Both the position numbers and the translations under genes were made by a program. From Paludisphaera mucosa (lineage in GTDB: Bacteria; Planctomycetota; Planctomycetia; Isosphaerales; Isosphaeraceae): a stretch of DNA of 64,000 nt. Below, one piece after another: positions 51,312 to 61,120 of the stretch (positions are counted from its first letter, which is position 1; each line of letters begins with the position of its first letter). The stretch lies in the NCBI RefSeq assembly GCF_029589435.1, contig NZ_JARRAG010000001.1, forward strand, positions 858,808-922,807, given 5' to 3'. The notes below the pieces were generated by a model. It was not told the DNA's origin and ran no database searches. It saw nothing but the letters and a program-made list of their open reading frames with translations.

Positions 51312-51983
51312 TCAGGGAGTCGGAGGGACGCCTTCGATCTCGTCGAGCTCGCCGAACAACTCCGCGAGCGAAAGGCGAAAGCCCGGCAGGATCTCTTGAA
51401 GCTCAATCACGTCGCCTTCGCCGTACTTCCGAGGCTCGTCGATTCCTCGGTCGTAGATCGCGATGGTCCGTTCGTGGGTGGAGACCATCCATACGGAAGA
51501 GGTCCCCGCGTCGAAGTAAGCCTGGCGTTTGCGATCCATCTCCGCACGGGTGTTGCTCGCGCTCAAGACCTCGACCGCCAGGTCGGGGACGACTTCGGCG
51601 ACCGCGCGCCTCGACACGCGCCCGCCCGGGCACCGCTCCCAGCTGACGAAGGCGACGTCGGGGATCAGGATCAGGCCGGGGGCGATCAGGTAGGGACCGT
51701 CCGCGACGGACGCGACGCCGAGCTTCCGGGCCCTGACGAACCCGCGGATCATGGCATAAATCGCGCCGGCGATCAGAGACTCGACGTAGCCCATCCCTTT
51801 CTCCACCAACACCCCGTCGACCAGCTCGCACAGGGCGCGTTTCTTCTCGTGGAGGGCGATCGCGTCGGCCTCCGTGGCCGAGCCGGGGGTTGGCTTCATC
51901 CGGATGCGCGACGGCGGGACGCCGCCGACCTGGTCGATGACGTCCTGCACCGTCTGGAACTCGGTTTCCAACTCGACGGACAT
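51312..51983 (-). CDS. Uma2 family (DUF820) putative restriction-fold nuclease
   Basis: A 223-residue protein with the PD-(D/E)xK-like Uma2 fold. It has [20 protein letters not shown] (Glu of the ELVDGVLV strand), then [20 protein letters not shown] (catalytic-type Asp in PDVAF). [20 protein letters not shown] follows (Glu of AVEVLS, then the helix with Lys in [13 protein letters not shown]), then [15 protein letters not shown]. It is inserted in the DUF1549/DUF1501 gene pair with 50- and 11-base spacers. Uma2 proteins are numerous in planctomycetes and their role is unknown. The long open frame upstream is a shadow. Confidence 0.88.
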   Translation of the reverse strand: MSVELETEFQTVQDVIDQVGGVPPSRIRMKPTPGSATEADAIALHEKKRALCELVDGVLVEKGMGYVESLIAGAIYAMIRGFVRARKLGVASVADGPYLIAPGLILIPDVAFVSWERCPGGRVSRRAVAEVVPDLAVEVLSASNTRAEMDRKRQAYFDAGTSSVWMVSTHERTIAIYDRGIDEPRKYGEGDVIELQEILPGFRLSLAELFGELDEIEGVPPTP

Positions 51984-52033
51984 GGGACCGGTACCTCTCG
52001 GCGGGATTTCCGACGGCGACGCGGGACGAGGCG

Positions 52034-54337
52034 TCAGGGGATGTAGAGGAACTCGTTCGAGTTGATCAGGGCCAGGGCGAAGTCGTCCCAGGCCGCGGCG
52101 GCGCCTTGTGCGGCGGCCTGCCCGGTCAGGAAGGCCGTCGCCCGGGCGACCTCGTCGTCGCCGGGAGGGCGGCAGAGGACGATCGCGTAGGCGCGGCGGA
52201 CGCGGGCGGCGGGGTCGTCGGGGACCTCGCGGGCGAGGCGCTCGGCCAGGGCGTGGGCGCGGCCGAGGGCCAGGTCGCTGTTGAGGAGGTTGAGCGCCTG
52301 CAGGGCGTGGGTGCTGGCCTCGCGGCGCGGGCAGGCGGTCTGGTTGTCGGGCGCGTCGAACGACTCCAGCAGCGGGTAGCGGACGTTCCGCTTCTTGAAC
52401 AGGTAGATCGAGCGGCGGCGATGCTCGGCCGGGTCGGGGTCGACGGGCCAGAGGTCGACTTCCTCGGCCTCGGTGAAGATCAGGTCCTTCACCTCTTTCT
52501 CGAGCGGGGCGAGGACGCCGGGGCCCCCCATCTTCGCGTTCAGCTCGCCCGAGACGACCAGCAGCGCGTCGCGGAGGCTCTCGGCGTCGATCCGGCGGCG
52601 GTTCATCCGGCCGAGCAGGGCGTTCTCCTCGTCCAGTTCGCTGAGCTTGGCGACCGGTCGGCTCGACTGGCGATACGCGGCGGACGTCACCATCAGGCGG
52701 TGGATCGGCTTGAGCCGCCAGCCGTCGGCGATGAGCTTCGCGGCGAGCCAGTCGAGCAGCTCGGGATGCGAAGGGGGCTCGCCCCGCACGCCGAAATCGC
52801 TGGGCGTGGCGACCAGGCCGCGGCCGAAATGGTGCTGCCAGAGGCGGTTGACGATCACCCGCGCGACCAGGGGGTTGCCCGAGTCGGCCAGCCACTTCGC
52901 CAGCGCGGCGCGGCGGCCGGTCGACTTCTCGGCGGGCTGGATCGAGGCCTCCGAGAAGACCTCTTTCCGCTGCGAGGCCAGGATCACACCCGGCGGCCGG
53001 GGCTCGACTCGGGGGCCCTTGATCGTCGGGTCGCCGCGGCGATGGACGAACGACTCGGGGGCCGCGGCGGAAGAGTCGGTCAGCGCCACCGCGTGGGCGG
53101 GCGGCCGAGGCAGCGTACGGGCGATCTCGTGGATGCGGAGCTTGAGCGCCTCGCGCCGCGCGTGGACGGCCGGGTCCTTCGCGACCTCGTGGGCGACGTC
53201 CTCCCAGACCACGCGGATCGAATTCGCGAGCCCGCCGGCGATCCGCTTCTGCTCGGGGGTGCGGTCCTTCTCGGGGATCGCCAGCAGGGCGTGCTCCTCG
53301 GCGGTGAGCATCGCCTCCCGCTGGGCGGCGATCGCCGCCCTGTAGGGCGCCTCCAGCTCCGCCATCTCCTTTTTAAGGGGGGCGGTCTTCTCGTCGATGG
53401 CCTTCTTCGCCGCTTCGAACGCGTCGGCCTCGGCCTGGGGCGAGATCGACGGCTCGGTCAGCTCGCTGGCGGCGAAGAACGCCTGGAGGCGGTAGTAGTC
53501 GGTCGTGGGGATGGCGTCGAACTTGTGGTCGTGGCAGCGGGCGCAGGCGATGGTGAGGCCGAGGAAGACCGAGCCGACGGTCGACGTGATCTCGGTCAAC
53601 TCGTTCTGGCGCTTGACCTCGGGGATGACGTTGCCGCCGACCAGTTCGCGCGGCCCCGCGCGGCAGAAGCCCGTGGCGATCAGGGCGTCGTGATCCCCGG
53701 CCGCGACCTCGTCGCCGGCGATCTGGAGGGTCAGGAAGCGGTCGTACGGCATGTCGGCGTTGATCGCGGCGACGAGCCAGTCGCGATAGCGCCAGGCGTC
53801 GGGGCGTTCGACGTCGAGCTCGAACCCGTTGCTGTCGGCGTAATGGGCCAGGTCGAGCCAGTGCTGCGCCCAGCGCTCGCCGAAATGGGGGCCTTCCATC
53901 AGCCCGTCGACGAGACGCTCGTAGGCGTCGGGCCGGCCGTCGGCGAGGAACGCGGCGGCCTCCTCCGCGGTCGGCGGCAGGCCGGTCAGGTCGAACGACG
54001 CGCGGCGGAGCAGGGTCGTGCGGTCGGCCTCGGGCGAGTGCGGCAGGTCGGCCGATTCGAGGTCCGAGAGGATGTACCGGTCGATCGGATTGCGGATCCA
54101 GGCCGCTTCCTCGACGTCCGGCGGCTCGCCGGGTTCGAGCGGCTGATAGGCCCAATGGCCGCGCTGGTCGGCGGTGAACTTCTCGATCTTCGCCAGGGAC
54201 GCGGGCTCTTTCGCCGCGTCCTTGGGCTCGTCCCCGGCCGCGATGGAGCAGGCGATCACGCCGATCCAGGCCGCGAGACCCCCGGCGAGCCGCCGCCGCG
54301 TTCCCGCCGCGCGAGGATCGGTGCAAGGCGAAGGCAT
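52034..54337 (-). CDS. DUF1549/DUF1553 domain protein
   Basis: A 767-residue exported protein. The ATG at 54337 has GGAG six bases upstream and begins a signal peptide (about 1-36). DUF1549 spans about 75-290 (WIRNPIDRYILSDLESADLP, LLRRASFDLTGLPPTAEEAA, ERWAQHWLDLAHYADSNGFE, and CARCHDHKFDAIPTTDYY). CARCH is a CxxCH haem-type motif, though this copy lacks the separate N-terminal cytochrome domain of longer relatives. DUF1553 follows (about 490-740: NPLVARVIVNRLWQHHFGRG, SHPELLDWLAAKLI, MVTSAAYRQSS, ALQALNLLNSDL). It is partner to the DUF1501 gene. Confidence 0.92.
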   Translation of the reverse strand: MPSPCTDPRAAGTRRRLAGGLAAWIGVIACSIAAGDEPKDAAKEPASLAKIEKFTADQRGHWAYQPLEPGEPPDVEEAAWIRNPIDRYILSDLESADLPHSPEADRTTLLRRASFDLTGLPPTAEEAAAFLADGRPDAYERLVDGLMEGPHFGERWAQHWLDLAHYADSNGFELDVERPDAWRYRDWLVAAINADMPYDRFLTLQIAGDEVAAGDHDALIATGFCRAGPRELVGGNVIPEVKRQNELTEITSTVGSVFLGLTIACARCHDHKFDAIPTTDYYRLQAFFAASELTEPSISPQAEADAFEAAKKAIDEKTAPLKKEMAELEAPYRAAIAAQREAMLTAEEHALLAIPEKDRTPEQKRIAGGLANSIRVVWEDVAHEVAKDPAVHARREALKLRIHEIARTLPRPPAHAVALTDSSAAAPESFVHRRGDPTIKGPRVEPRPPGVILASQRKEVFSEASIQPAEKSTGRRAALAKWLADSGNPLVARVIVNRLWQHHFGRGLVATPSDFGVRGEPPSHPELLDWLAAKLIADGWRLKPIHRLMVTSAAYRQSSRPVAKLSELDEENALLGRMNRRRIDAESLRDALLVVSGELNAKMGGPGVLAPLEKEVKDLIFTEAEEVDLWPVDPDPAEHRRRSIYLFKKRNVRYPLLESFDAPDNQTACPRREASTHALQALNLLNSDLALGRAHALAERLAREVPDDPAARVRRAYAIVLCRPPGDDEVARATAFLTGQAAAQGAAAAWDDFALALINSNEFLYIP

Positions 54338-54391
54338 GACGCTCCATCCTCTCGTTCGACGTCGGCGCGGAATTCCTCTCGACATGATGCT

Positions 54392-54420
54392 ATTGTGCGG
54401 GACGGCCGCCGAACCGGCAA
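54392..54420 (-). promoter_or_regulatory. possible promoter of the DUF1549/1553 gene
   Basis: Minus strand TTGCCG (54415-54420), 17 bases, CACAAT (54392-54397); the start codon is about 55 bases further on. Each box matches four of six consensus bases. Confidence 0.35.
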
Positions 54421-54470
54421 GGAACAAATGTTGAACACCTCGCGGCCCGCCGGGCCGAGGACGGACCACC

Positions 54471-55577
54471 ATGGCGGCGATCGAGTTGCGACGCGTCTCG
54501 CGACGCCACGGGGCGGGGCGACCGGCCCTGGACGCCGTGGACCTCGCCATCGCGGACGGCGAGCGGCTGGCGGTGCTGGGGCCTTCGGGATCGGGCAAGA
54601 CCACGCTCCTGCGCCTGATCGCCGGGCTCGATCGGCCGACGGAGGGGGGCGTCTGGTTCGACGGGGCCTGCATCGACGGCGTCCCGCCCCACCGTCGCGA
54701 CGTCGGCATGGTCTTCCAGGAGCCGGCCCTGCATCCGTTCCTCGACGTCGCCGGCAACCTGGAATTCGGCCTCCGGGCCCGCGGCGTGGCGCGAGCGGAG
54801 CGTCGGAGGCGGACCGGCGAAGTCGCCGCGATGCTCGGGCTCGACGGCCTGCTGACTCGCCGGCCGTACACCCTCTCGGGCGGCGAGCGCCAGCGCGTGG
54901 CCCTCGGCCGGGCGGTGGTCCGACGCCCCGCGATCCTGCTGCTGGACGAGCCCTTCTCCAGCCTCGACCTGCCCCTGCGTGCGGGGCTTAGGCGTGAGCT
55001 GATCGACCTCCACGATCGCCTCGGCATGACCCTGGTCCACGTCACCCACGACCAGGCCGAAGCGCTCGCCCTGGGACGCCGGATCGCCGTCCTGGACCGC
55101 GGCCGGCTGGTCCAGACGGGCACGCCGCGCGACGTCTACGACCGGCCGGCGTCCGCGTTCGTCGCCGGATTCGTCGGTAGCCCGCCGATGAACCTGATCC
55201 CCTGCGAGATCGAGGTGGACGCGGCCTCGGGCGATGCCAGGGCCGTCGTCGCCTCGCACCAGCCGGTCCGTCTCCCCGAGGCCCTCGCGCGATCCATCGG
55301 ATTGAACCGCGGCGAGCGGCGGAACGCCTCGTGGGGGATTCGCCCCGAACACGTTCAGATCAAGGGGCTCGACGAAGAACCGCCGGGGGAATCAGGTCGA
55401 GTTTGGTTCGACGCCGTGGTGCGGCGCGTCGAATACCAGGGAGAGGCCGTCCTGGTCACGCTCGATCTGGCGGGAACAGCCGTCGTCGCCCGCCTCGCCG
55501 AATCGGCCCGCGTCGACGAAGGCGGGAAGATGCGCCTGGTCTTCGACCTCGCGAAATCCTCGTGGTTCCCGGCCTGA
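54471..55577 (+). CDS. sugar-type ABC transporter ATPase (UgpC/MalK-like), orphan
   Basis: A 368-residue ATPase. It has Walker A AVLGPSGSGKTTLLRL (about 36-51), Q-loop MVFQEPALHPFLDVAGN, signature LSGGERQRVALGRAVVRRP, Walker B ILLLDEPFSSLDLPLR, and VTHDQAEALALGRRIAVLDR. A C-terminal TOBE region follows (about 240-365: FVGSPPMNLIPCEIEV, SWGIRPEHVQI, VRRVEYQGEAVLVTL). This domain layout is that of ATPases energising sugar or glycerol-phosphate importers, sometimes shared by several permeases. No permease or binding-protein gene is adjacent, so its partners must be elsewhere. Confidence 0.9.
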   Translation: MAAIELRRVSRRHGAGRPALDAVDLAIADGERLAVLGPSGSGKTTLLRLIAGLDRPTEGGVWFDGACIDGVPPHRRDVGMVFQEPALHPFLDVAGNLEFGLRARGVARAERRRRTGEVAAMLGLDGLLTRRPYTLSGGERQRVALGRAVVRRPAILLLDEPFSSLDLPLRAGLRRELIDLHDRLGMTLVHVTHDQAEALALGRRIAVLDRGRLVQTGTPRDVYDRPASAFVAGFVGSPPMNLIPCEIEVDAASGDARAVVASHQPVRLPEALARSIGLNRGERRNASWGIRPEHVQIKGLDEEPPGESGRVWFDAVVRRVEYQGEAVLVTLDLAGTAVVARLAESARVDEGGKMRLVFDLAKSSWFPA

Positions 55578-55608
55578 AAGCGGGCCCGAAGAACGTCGGG
55601 GATCGGCC

Positions 55609-55636
55609 TTGTACAATTGTCGGTTTCCGCTAGAAT
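55609..55636 (+). promoter_or_regulatory. sigma70-like promoter of the TolC operon
   Basis: TTGTAC (55609-55614), 16 bases, TAGAAT (55631-55636), about 80 bases ahead of the TolC-like start codon and in the right direction. It drives the three export genes. Confidence 0.55.
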
Positions 55637-55714
55637 CCCGCCCGCACGTCTGCTAGGAATGGACGGGGGCCACGTCGCCCCCATTAATGAGTCGATCGCC
55701 GGGGCCACGGGCGG

Positions 55715-58267
55715 ATGAAAGAGTTGGGACGCGAGATCGATCGCGGTCGGGCCCGATCCCCGGGCTCGCGGACGCGTCGCGTCTTGCTTTGGGGGCTCGT
55801 GGCCGCCGCCGGCGCGGCGGGCTGCACGCGGTCGTACTACCGGGATTTCGCCGACCGCGACGTCTATCGGATCTTGAACAACCGGCTGATGGACTGGCGC
55901 TGGAACCTCCCCAAGCGGAAGGTCGAGGCCGACCCGACCTCGCGGATGGCCGACCCGAAGGACCCCAACCACGAGCCGATCCCGCCCGACGAGCCCGCGG
56001 CGCGGCCGTTCCAGGTCTCGTCGGCCTTCCCGTTCGAGTTCCACGGCTGGAAGAAGCGCGGGACCGAGCCCGTCGAGTTCCTCGACTGGCAGCGCAACGT
56101 CCCGGCCGGCTCCGACGGCCGCCTGCTGCTGAGCCGCGACTCGATCATGCGCGAGGCCGTCGTCAACAGCCGCGAGTATCAGTTCAACTATGAAGACCTG
56201 TACCTCTCGGCGCTCAGCCTGACGCTCGCGCAGTTCCAGTTCATGATCCAGGGCTTCAGCCGCAACGGCCTGTTCTTCCAGCATTTCGGCAATACGCGCA
56301 ACGACAGTAACCAGCTCCAGCTCTCGACCGACACCGGGTTCACGCGCCAGTTCATGAGCGGGGCCCAGCTGCTGGTCGATTTCGCCAACACGGTCGTCTT
56401 CGAGTACTCGGGGAAGGGCTTCAACGTCGCCGGCCCCAACCTGGCGATCAACTTCACCCAGCCGCTGCTCCGCGGGGCCTGGGCTCGCATCGCCACGCAG
56501 GCTCTGTCGCTCCAGGAGCGCGGCGTGCTGTACGCGGTCCGCAGCTTCGCCCATTATCGCCGCGAGTTCTACGTCGGCCTGATCGCCGGCAACGGCTACC
56601 TCGGCCTGCTGACGCAGCTCCAGAGCATCCGCAACCAGGAGGAGAATCTGGACTCGCTGGAGCGGAACCTGGCCCAGTTCGAGGCCGAGCTGGCGGGCGG
56701 GTTCAAGTCGGTCCTGGAGCGGGACCAGATCGCCCAGGAATATCAGTCGTCGCAGCTCTCGCTGCTCCAGGCCGAGGCCGGGCTCCAGACGCAGATCGAC
56801 CTCTTCAAGGTCCAGCTCGGCCTGCCGCCGGAGATGGCCGTCCGGCTGGACGACGCGGAGCTCGACCCTTTCCAGCTCAACGACCCCAAGCTCGATCGGC
56901 TGCGGACCGAGAACCAGGCGCTCTTCCTGTCGCTGCTCCAGGCCGACGACGCGCCCAAGGAGCTGCTGGCCGAGGCCGGCCGTCGCGTCGGCGCGGGCTT
57001 CGCCGAGCTGGAAGGAGTGTTGAAGGAGGCCCGCGACGAGCTGGGCCGGTGGCGGGAACGCCTGGCCGCCGAGCGCGGGAAGGGCTTCAAGGGTCCCGAC
57101 GCCGAGGAGAAGAAAGCCTTCCTCGCACGCAAGCTGGACCTGGCGAAGAAGATCGACGAGACGCTCCAGGCCACCGGCGACTCGCTCGACGACGATCGCG
57201 AGCGACTCGGAAAGCTCGTCGCCCGGATCGACCTCGCGCCGACGGCCGAATCGCTCCGGACGCTCCGCGACGACCTGGTGAACAAGGCCCTGCGCTCGCG
57301 GCTCTCCGAGGTCTTCGTGGCCCAGACGCAGGCGCGCGTCTACCTGATCGAGCTGAAGCCCGTCGAGCTGACCGTCGATCAGGCGATCCAGATCGCCCTC
57401 TCGAACCGCCTTGACCTCAAAAACACGCTGGCCCAGGTGACCGACGCCTGGCGTAACGAGGAGGTCGAGGCGAACTCGCTGCAGGGCTTCCTGAACTTCA
57501 ACTACTCGACCAACCTGGCGGCGGCCCCCGGCCATTCGACCTGGTTCCGATTCGACTCGTCGGCCTCGCCCCACCGCGTCGGGATCACCTTCGACGCCCC
57601 CATCAACCGCCGGATCGAGCGCAACGCGTACCGGGCGTCGCAGATCACCTTCCAGCGGTCGCGTCGCGCCTACATGCAGCTCCGCGACGAGATCGTCCAG
57701 CAGATCCGCTTCGACATGCGTCAGCTTCTGCTGAGCCGCAAGCAGTTCGACATCGGCCGCGAGCAGCTCATCACGACGTCGAGGCAGGTGGAGGAGGCCG
57801 AGTACGCCCTCCAGGGCGACACGGAGGGTCGGCCCGTCACGCTCAACCTGCTGCGCGCCCTGCAGACGCTGCTGAGCGCCCGCAACACGCTCATCGCAAC
57901 GTGGATCAACTACGAGACGGCGCGGATGAACCTGTACCGCGACTTCGACCTGATGGACGTGGACGCCAACGGGATATGGACCAATGAGAACGACCCCGAG
58001 CTCCTCCCCGCCGCCCTCCGGATCGCCGCCGAGTCCCCAGCCTTCAGCCTCGCCATCCCCGCCGGGGTCCCCGACCTCGGGGCCGCCGAGCGCGACCGCG
58101 ACGTCATCATCTCCGACGTCAAGCCCGCCGACCGGGTGGTCCCCGGCGAGCCCCGAAGCGGCGCCGGGCCGCTCGACGACGCCGACCTCGAGAGCGACGT
58201 CGCCCCCCCCGCCGACGGCCCCCCCGGACCTCCCCCGGGTCCCAGCCCCTTCGGCCCGCCGAGGTAG
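55715..58267 (+). CDS. TolC-family outer-membrane efflux protein
   Basis: An 850-residue protein, much longer than E. coli TolC. The N-terminus has a basic region, a hydrophobic stretch and a lipobox-like AAAGAAGC, suggesting a lipoprotein. Two TolC-like helical halves can be traced: about 135-400 (AVVNSREYQFNYEDLYLSAL, NLAINFTQPLLRGAWARIA, YLGLLTQLQSIRNQEENLDS) and about 550-760 (LTVDQAIQIALSNRLDLKNT, VGITFDAPINRRIERNAYR, TARMNLYRDFDLMDVD). About 110 residues of extra coiled coil lie between them. The C-terminus is Asp/Pro-rich. It forms the outer-membrane channel for the adaptor and permease encoded next. Confidence 0.88.
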   Translation: MKELGREIDRGRARSPGSRTRRVLLWGLVAAAGAAGCTRSYYRDFADRDVYRILNNRLMDWRWNLPKRKVEADPTSRMADPKDPNHEPIPPDEPAARPFQVSSAFPFEFHGWKKRGTEPVEFLDWQRNVPAGSDGRLLLSRDSIMREAVVNSREYQFNYEDLYLSALSLTLAQFQFMIQGFSRNGLFFQHFGNTRNDSNQLQLSTDTGFTRQFMSGAQLLVDFANTVVFEYSGKGFNVAGPNLAINFTQPLLRGAWARIATQALSLQERGVLYAVRSFAHYRREFYVGLIAGNGYLGLLTQLQSIRNQEENLDSLERNLAQFEAELAGGFKSVLERDQIAQEYQSSQLSLLQAEAGLQTQIDLFKVQLGLPPEMAVRLDDAELDPFQLNDPKLDRLRTENQALFLSLLQADDAPKELLAEAGRRVGAGFAELEGVLKEARDELGRWRERLAAERGKGFKGPDAEEKKAFLARKLDLAKKIDETLQATGDSLDDDRERLGKLVARIDLAPTAESLRTLRDDLVNKALRSRLSEVFVAQTQARVYLIELKPVELTVDQAIQIALSNRLDLKNTLAQVTDAWRNEEVEANSLQGFLNFNYSTNLAAAPGHSTWFRFDSSASPHRVGITFDAPINRRIERNAYRASQITFQRSRRAYMQLRDEIVQQIRFDMRQLLLSRKQFDIGREQLITTSRQVEEAEYALQGDTEGRPVTLNLLRALQTLLSARNTLIATWINYETARMNLYRDFDLMDVDANGIWTNENDPELLPAALRIAAESPAFSLAIPAGVPDLGAAERDRDVIISDVKPADRVVPGEPRSGAGPLDDADLESDVAPPADGPPGPPPGPSPFGPPR

Positions 58268-59828
58268 GCGGTCGGCGTTCCCCTGGCGGCTCGTCGTCCT
58301 GCTGCTCGGTGCGGGGGCCGTCGCCGCCGTCGGCTACTTCGTCAAGATCCCGCCCTGGGCCGGCCCGGGGGCCGGCGAACGCCCCCTCTCCAGCCTGGCC
58401 AAGCGCGCGACGTTGAGCATCACCGTCTCCGAGCGCGGCAGCGTCGAGAGCTGCGTGACGGTCGACGGCGTCTGCGAGCTCGACGGGGCCCAGAACAAGA
58501 TCAGCTACCTGATCCCCGAGGGGACGAAGGTCAAGAAGGGGGACGTCGTCGTCAAGTTCGACGGCTCGGAGATCCAGAAGAACATCTCGCAGCAGGAGAT
58601 CAAGTACAAGCAGGCCGTCGCCCGCATCGAGACGACCCAGCAGGAGATGGAGATCCAGCGCAACAAGGGCGAGAGCGACGTCATCGCCGCCGAGGTCGAG
58701 CTGACCCTCGCCCGCCTCGACCTGGAGAAGTACCAGCAGGGCGACTACCCCGCCGAGATCACCAAGCAAAAGGGGGAGATGAGCCTCAAGAAGAAGGACG
58801 TCGAGGCCGAATCCGCCAAGCTCGACCAGTACAAGGCCCTCATGAAGAAGGGCTTCAAGACCCCCGAGGACGTCCGGATCCAGACCTCGATGCTCGCCGC
58901 CAAGGAACTCGACTACTCCAGCTCCGAGCAGTTCCTGCAGGTGAAGGAGAAGTTCGAGTACAAGCGGAAGACCACCGAGTTCTCGTCGAAGGTCGACCAG
59001 TCGCAGAAGAAGGTCGGGCAGGCCTCGGCCACGGCCAAGGCCCAGGTCTCGAAGGCCTCCAGCGAGTTCGAGGCCGCCCGCGCCACCGCCTCGATCGAGG
59101 ACCAGCAGCTCAAGACCTACACCGGCCAGATGGACAAGACCGTCATCAAGGCCGAGCAGGACGGGATCGTCGCCTACAGCAACGACCGCTACTGGGACCC
59201 CAGCAGCCAGGTCCGCGAGGGCGCCTCCGTTTATTCCCGTCAGAAGATCTTCAGCCTCCCCGACATGACGCGAATGCAGGTGAAGGTGAACATCCACGAA
59301 TCCCTCATCAAGAAGATCAAGGCCGGCCAGAAGGCCGAGGTCCGGATCGACGCCTTCCCCAACGTGGTCTTCGTGGGGACGGTCAAGTCGGTCTCGCAGC
59401 TCGCCGACTCCAACCAGTCCTGGCGTACGGGCGGCGTCAAGGAGTACACGACGATCGTGGTGATCGACGACCTGGTCGGCCAGGACCTCAAGCCGGGCAT
59501 GACGGCCGAGGCCCGGATCCTCGTCGGCGAGCTGAAGGACGTGCTGGTCGTCCCCATGCAGGCCGTCGCCGAGAACAAGGGCGACTTTTACGCCTTCGTC
59601 GAGGACGGCCCCGGCTTGCGGATGCAGAAGGTCAAGGTCGGCGACAACAACGAGAAGCTCGTGCAGGTCCTCGAAGGGATCAAGGAGGGCGACCGGGTCG
59701 CGCTCGACGCCCACACCCGCGCCGCGGCCCACTTCAAGAGCGTCGACGCCAAGGACGGCGAAGGGGCGGTCGGCGACGCATCGAAGAAGCCGGCGGCCGC
59801 ACCGGTCCCGGAGACGAAGGGGCCGTGA
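57984..59828 (+). CDS. HlyD/MacA-type periplasmic adaptor protein, start uncertain
   Basis: Adaptor homology begins at about residue 95 with the membrane anchor [21 protein letters not shown] lipoyl/barrel-sandwich half follows ([39 protein letters not shown]). Next comes a long coiled-coil hairpin (about 200-360), the second half ([20 protein letters not shown]) and a beta-barrel ([40 protein letters not shown]). It links the inner-membrane permease to TolC. No ATG, GTG or TTG lies near the anchor, so the only conventional start is the ATG at 57984. That would overlap the TolC gene by 284 bases and give a Ser/Pro-rich N-terminus that looks like a shadow reading. Confidence 0.8.
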   Translation: MRTTPSSSPPPSGSPPSPQPSASPSPPGSPTSGPPSATATSSSPTSSPPTGWSPASPEAAPGRSTTPTSRATSPPPPTAPPDLPRVPAPSARRGRRSAFPWRLVVLLLGAGAVAAVGYFVKIPPWAGPGAGERPLSSLAKRATLSITVSERGSVESCVTVDGVCELDGAQNKISYLIPEGTKVKKGDVVVKFDGSEIQKNISQQEIKYKQAVARIETTQQEMEIQRNKGESDVIAAEVELTLARLDLEKYQQGDYPAEITKQKGEMSLKKKDVEAESAKLDQYKALMKKGFKTPEDVRIQTSMLAAKELDYSSSEQFLQVKEKFEYKRKTTEFSSKVDQSQKKVGQASATAKAQVSKASSEFEAARATASIEDQQLKTYTGQMDKTVIKAEQDGIVAYSNDRYWDPSSQVREGASVYSRQKIFSLPDMTRMQVKVNIHESLIKKIKAGQKAEVRIDAFPNVVFVGTVKSVSQLADSNQSWRTGGVKEYTTIVVIDDLVGQDLKPGMTAEARILVGELKDVLVVPMQAVAENKGDFYAFVEDGPGLRMQKVKVGDNNEKLVQVLEGIKEGDRVALDAHTRAAAHFKSVDAKDGEGAVGDASKKPAAAPVPETKGP

Positions 59829-61111
59829 AAATGCACAGGCTCTACAACTCGGTCAAGTCGGCCTTGCGGAACCTGACGCTCCACAAGCTGCGGGTGCTGT
59901 TGACGATCCTCGGCCTGATCTTCGGCGTCTCGTCCGTCATCGCGATGCTGGCCATCGCCGAGGGGGCGAGCGAGGAGGCCCAGCGCCAGATCGCCGAGCT
60001 GGGGGCCACCAACATCATCGCCCGCAGCGCCAAGCCGGCCGACGACGTGAATCCCTCGAAGCAGAACGCCGACAGCTTCATCTTCAACTACGGGCTGACG
60101 TACCGCGACTTCGACCGGATCGTCGAGACGATGCCCACGGTCGTCGGCGCGACCGCCATCCGCGAGTTCCCCCAGAGCCTCCGCCATTACGACCGCGAGA
60201 TCGAGGGCCGACTCGTCGGCGTCAGCCCGGCCTACCTGGGGCTGACGAACCAGACGCTGGCCGACGGCCGGTTCATCAGCGACGCCGATCTCTTCTTCAT
60301 CGCCAACGTCGTCGTGATCGGCGCCGAGGTGGCCGAGAAGCTCTTCCCCTACGGCTCGCCGGTCGGCAAGAGCATCCGGATCGGCGACCAGCACTACTAC
60401 CGCGTCGTCGGCGTCGCCGCGCGAAAGTCGCCCACCGCCGGCGCGGGGTCGAGCCTGGCGGCGCAGGACTTCAACAAGAACGTCTACATCCCGCTCACGA
60501 CAGATCGCGCCCGCTTCGGCGAGATCCTCATGAACGAGAAGCAGGGCTCCTTCAGCGCCGAGCGGCTGGAACTGTCGCAGATCACCGTCTCCGTGGCCGC
60601 GATGGACGACGTCAAGCGGACGGCCGAGGCCCTGGAGAGCATGCTCGCCCAGTTCCATCCCAAGAAGGACTTCACGATCACCGTGCCTCTCGAGCTGCTG
60701 GAGAAGGCCCAGGCGACGAAGCGCATCTTCAACCTGGTGTTGGGCTCGATCGCCAGCATCTCGCTGCTGGTCGGGGGCATCGGCATCATGAACATCATGC
60801 TGGCCACGGTCTCCGAGCGGACGCGCGAGATCGGCATCCGCAGGGCCCTGGGGGCCAAGCGGCGCGACATCATCGAGCAATTCCTGATCGAGACGACCGT
60901 GATGTCGGGCTCGGGCGGGCTGATCGGCGTGGTGCTCGGACTGGCGACGCCGCCCCTGGTGGCGCGGTTCTCGGGCATCCCGGTCGTGGTCAACGTCTGG
61001 TCGCCGATCCTGGCGTTCCTGATCGCCGTCCTCACCGGAGTCGTCTTCGGAGTCTACCCGGCGCGGCGGGCCGCGCTGCTCGACCCGGTCGAGGCGCTGC
61101 GGTCCGAGTGA
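59825..61111 (+). CDS. MacB-type ABC permease without ATPase domain
   Basis: A 428-residue permease. The GTG at 59825 shares GTGA with the adaptor stop; an ATG follows two codons later. A first helix ([20 protein letters not shown]) is followed by a MacB_PCD periplasmic domain (about 50-280). Three C-terminal helices form an FtsX domain ([60 protein letters not shown]), with the coupling motif [16 protein letters not shown]. It ends DPVEALRSE, as the family does. No dedicated ATPase gene is adjacent. The LolD-like ATPase at 39.2 kb belongs to another pair, so the energising subunit is unidentified. Confidence 0.9.
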   Translation: MKMHRLYNSVKSALRNLTLHKLRVLLTILGLIFGVSSVIAMLAIAEGASEEAQRQIAELGATNIIARSAKPADDVNPSKQNADSFIFNYGLTYRDFDRIVETMPTVVGATAIREFPQSLRHYDREIEGRLVGVSPAYLGLTNQTLADGRFISDADLFFIANVVVIGAEVAEKLFPYGSPVGKSIRIGDQHYYRVVGVAARKSPTAGAGSSLAAQDFNKNVYIPLTTDRARFGEILMNEKQGSFSAERLELSQITVSVAAMDDVKRTAEALESMLAQFHPKKDFTITVPLELLEKAQATKRIFNLVLGSIASISLLVGGIGIMNIMLATVSERTREIGIRRALGAKRRDIIEQFLIETTVMSGSGGLIGVVLGLATPPLVARFSGIPVVVNVWSPILAFLIAVLTGVVFGVYPARRAALLDPVEALRSE

Positions 61112-61120
61112 TTGCGGCGG

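Noticed and set aside
52106-54991. A 961-codon plus-strand open frame
   Set aside because: It is antisense to the DUF1549/1553 gene and runs into the ABC ATPase in another frame; composition is shadow-like.
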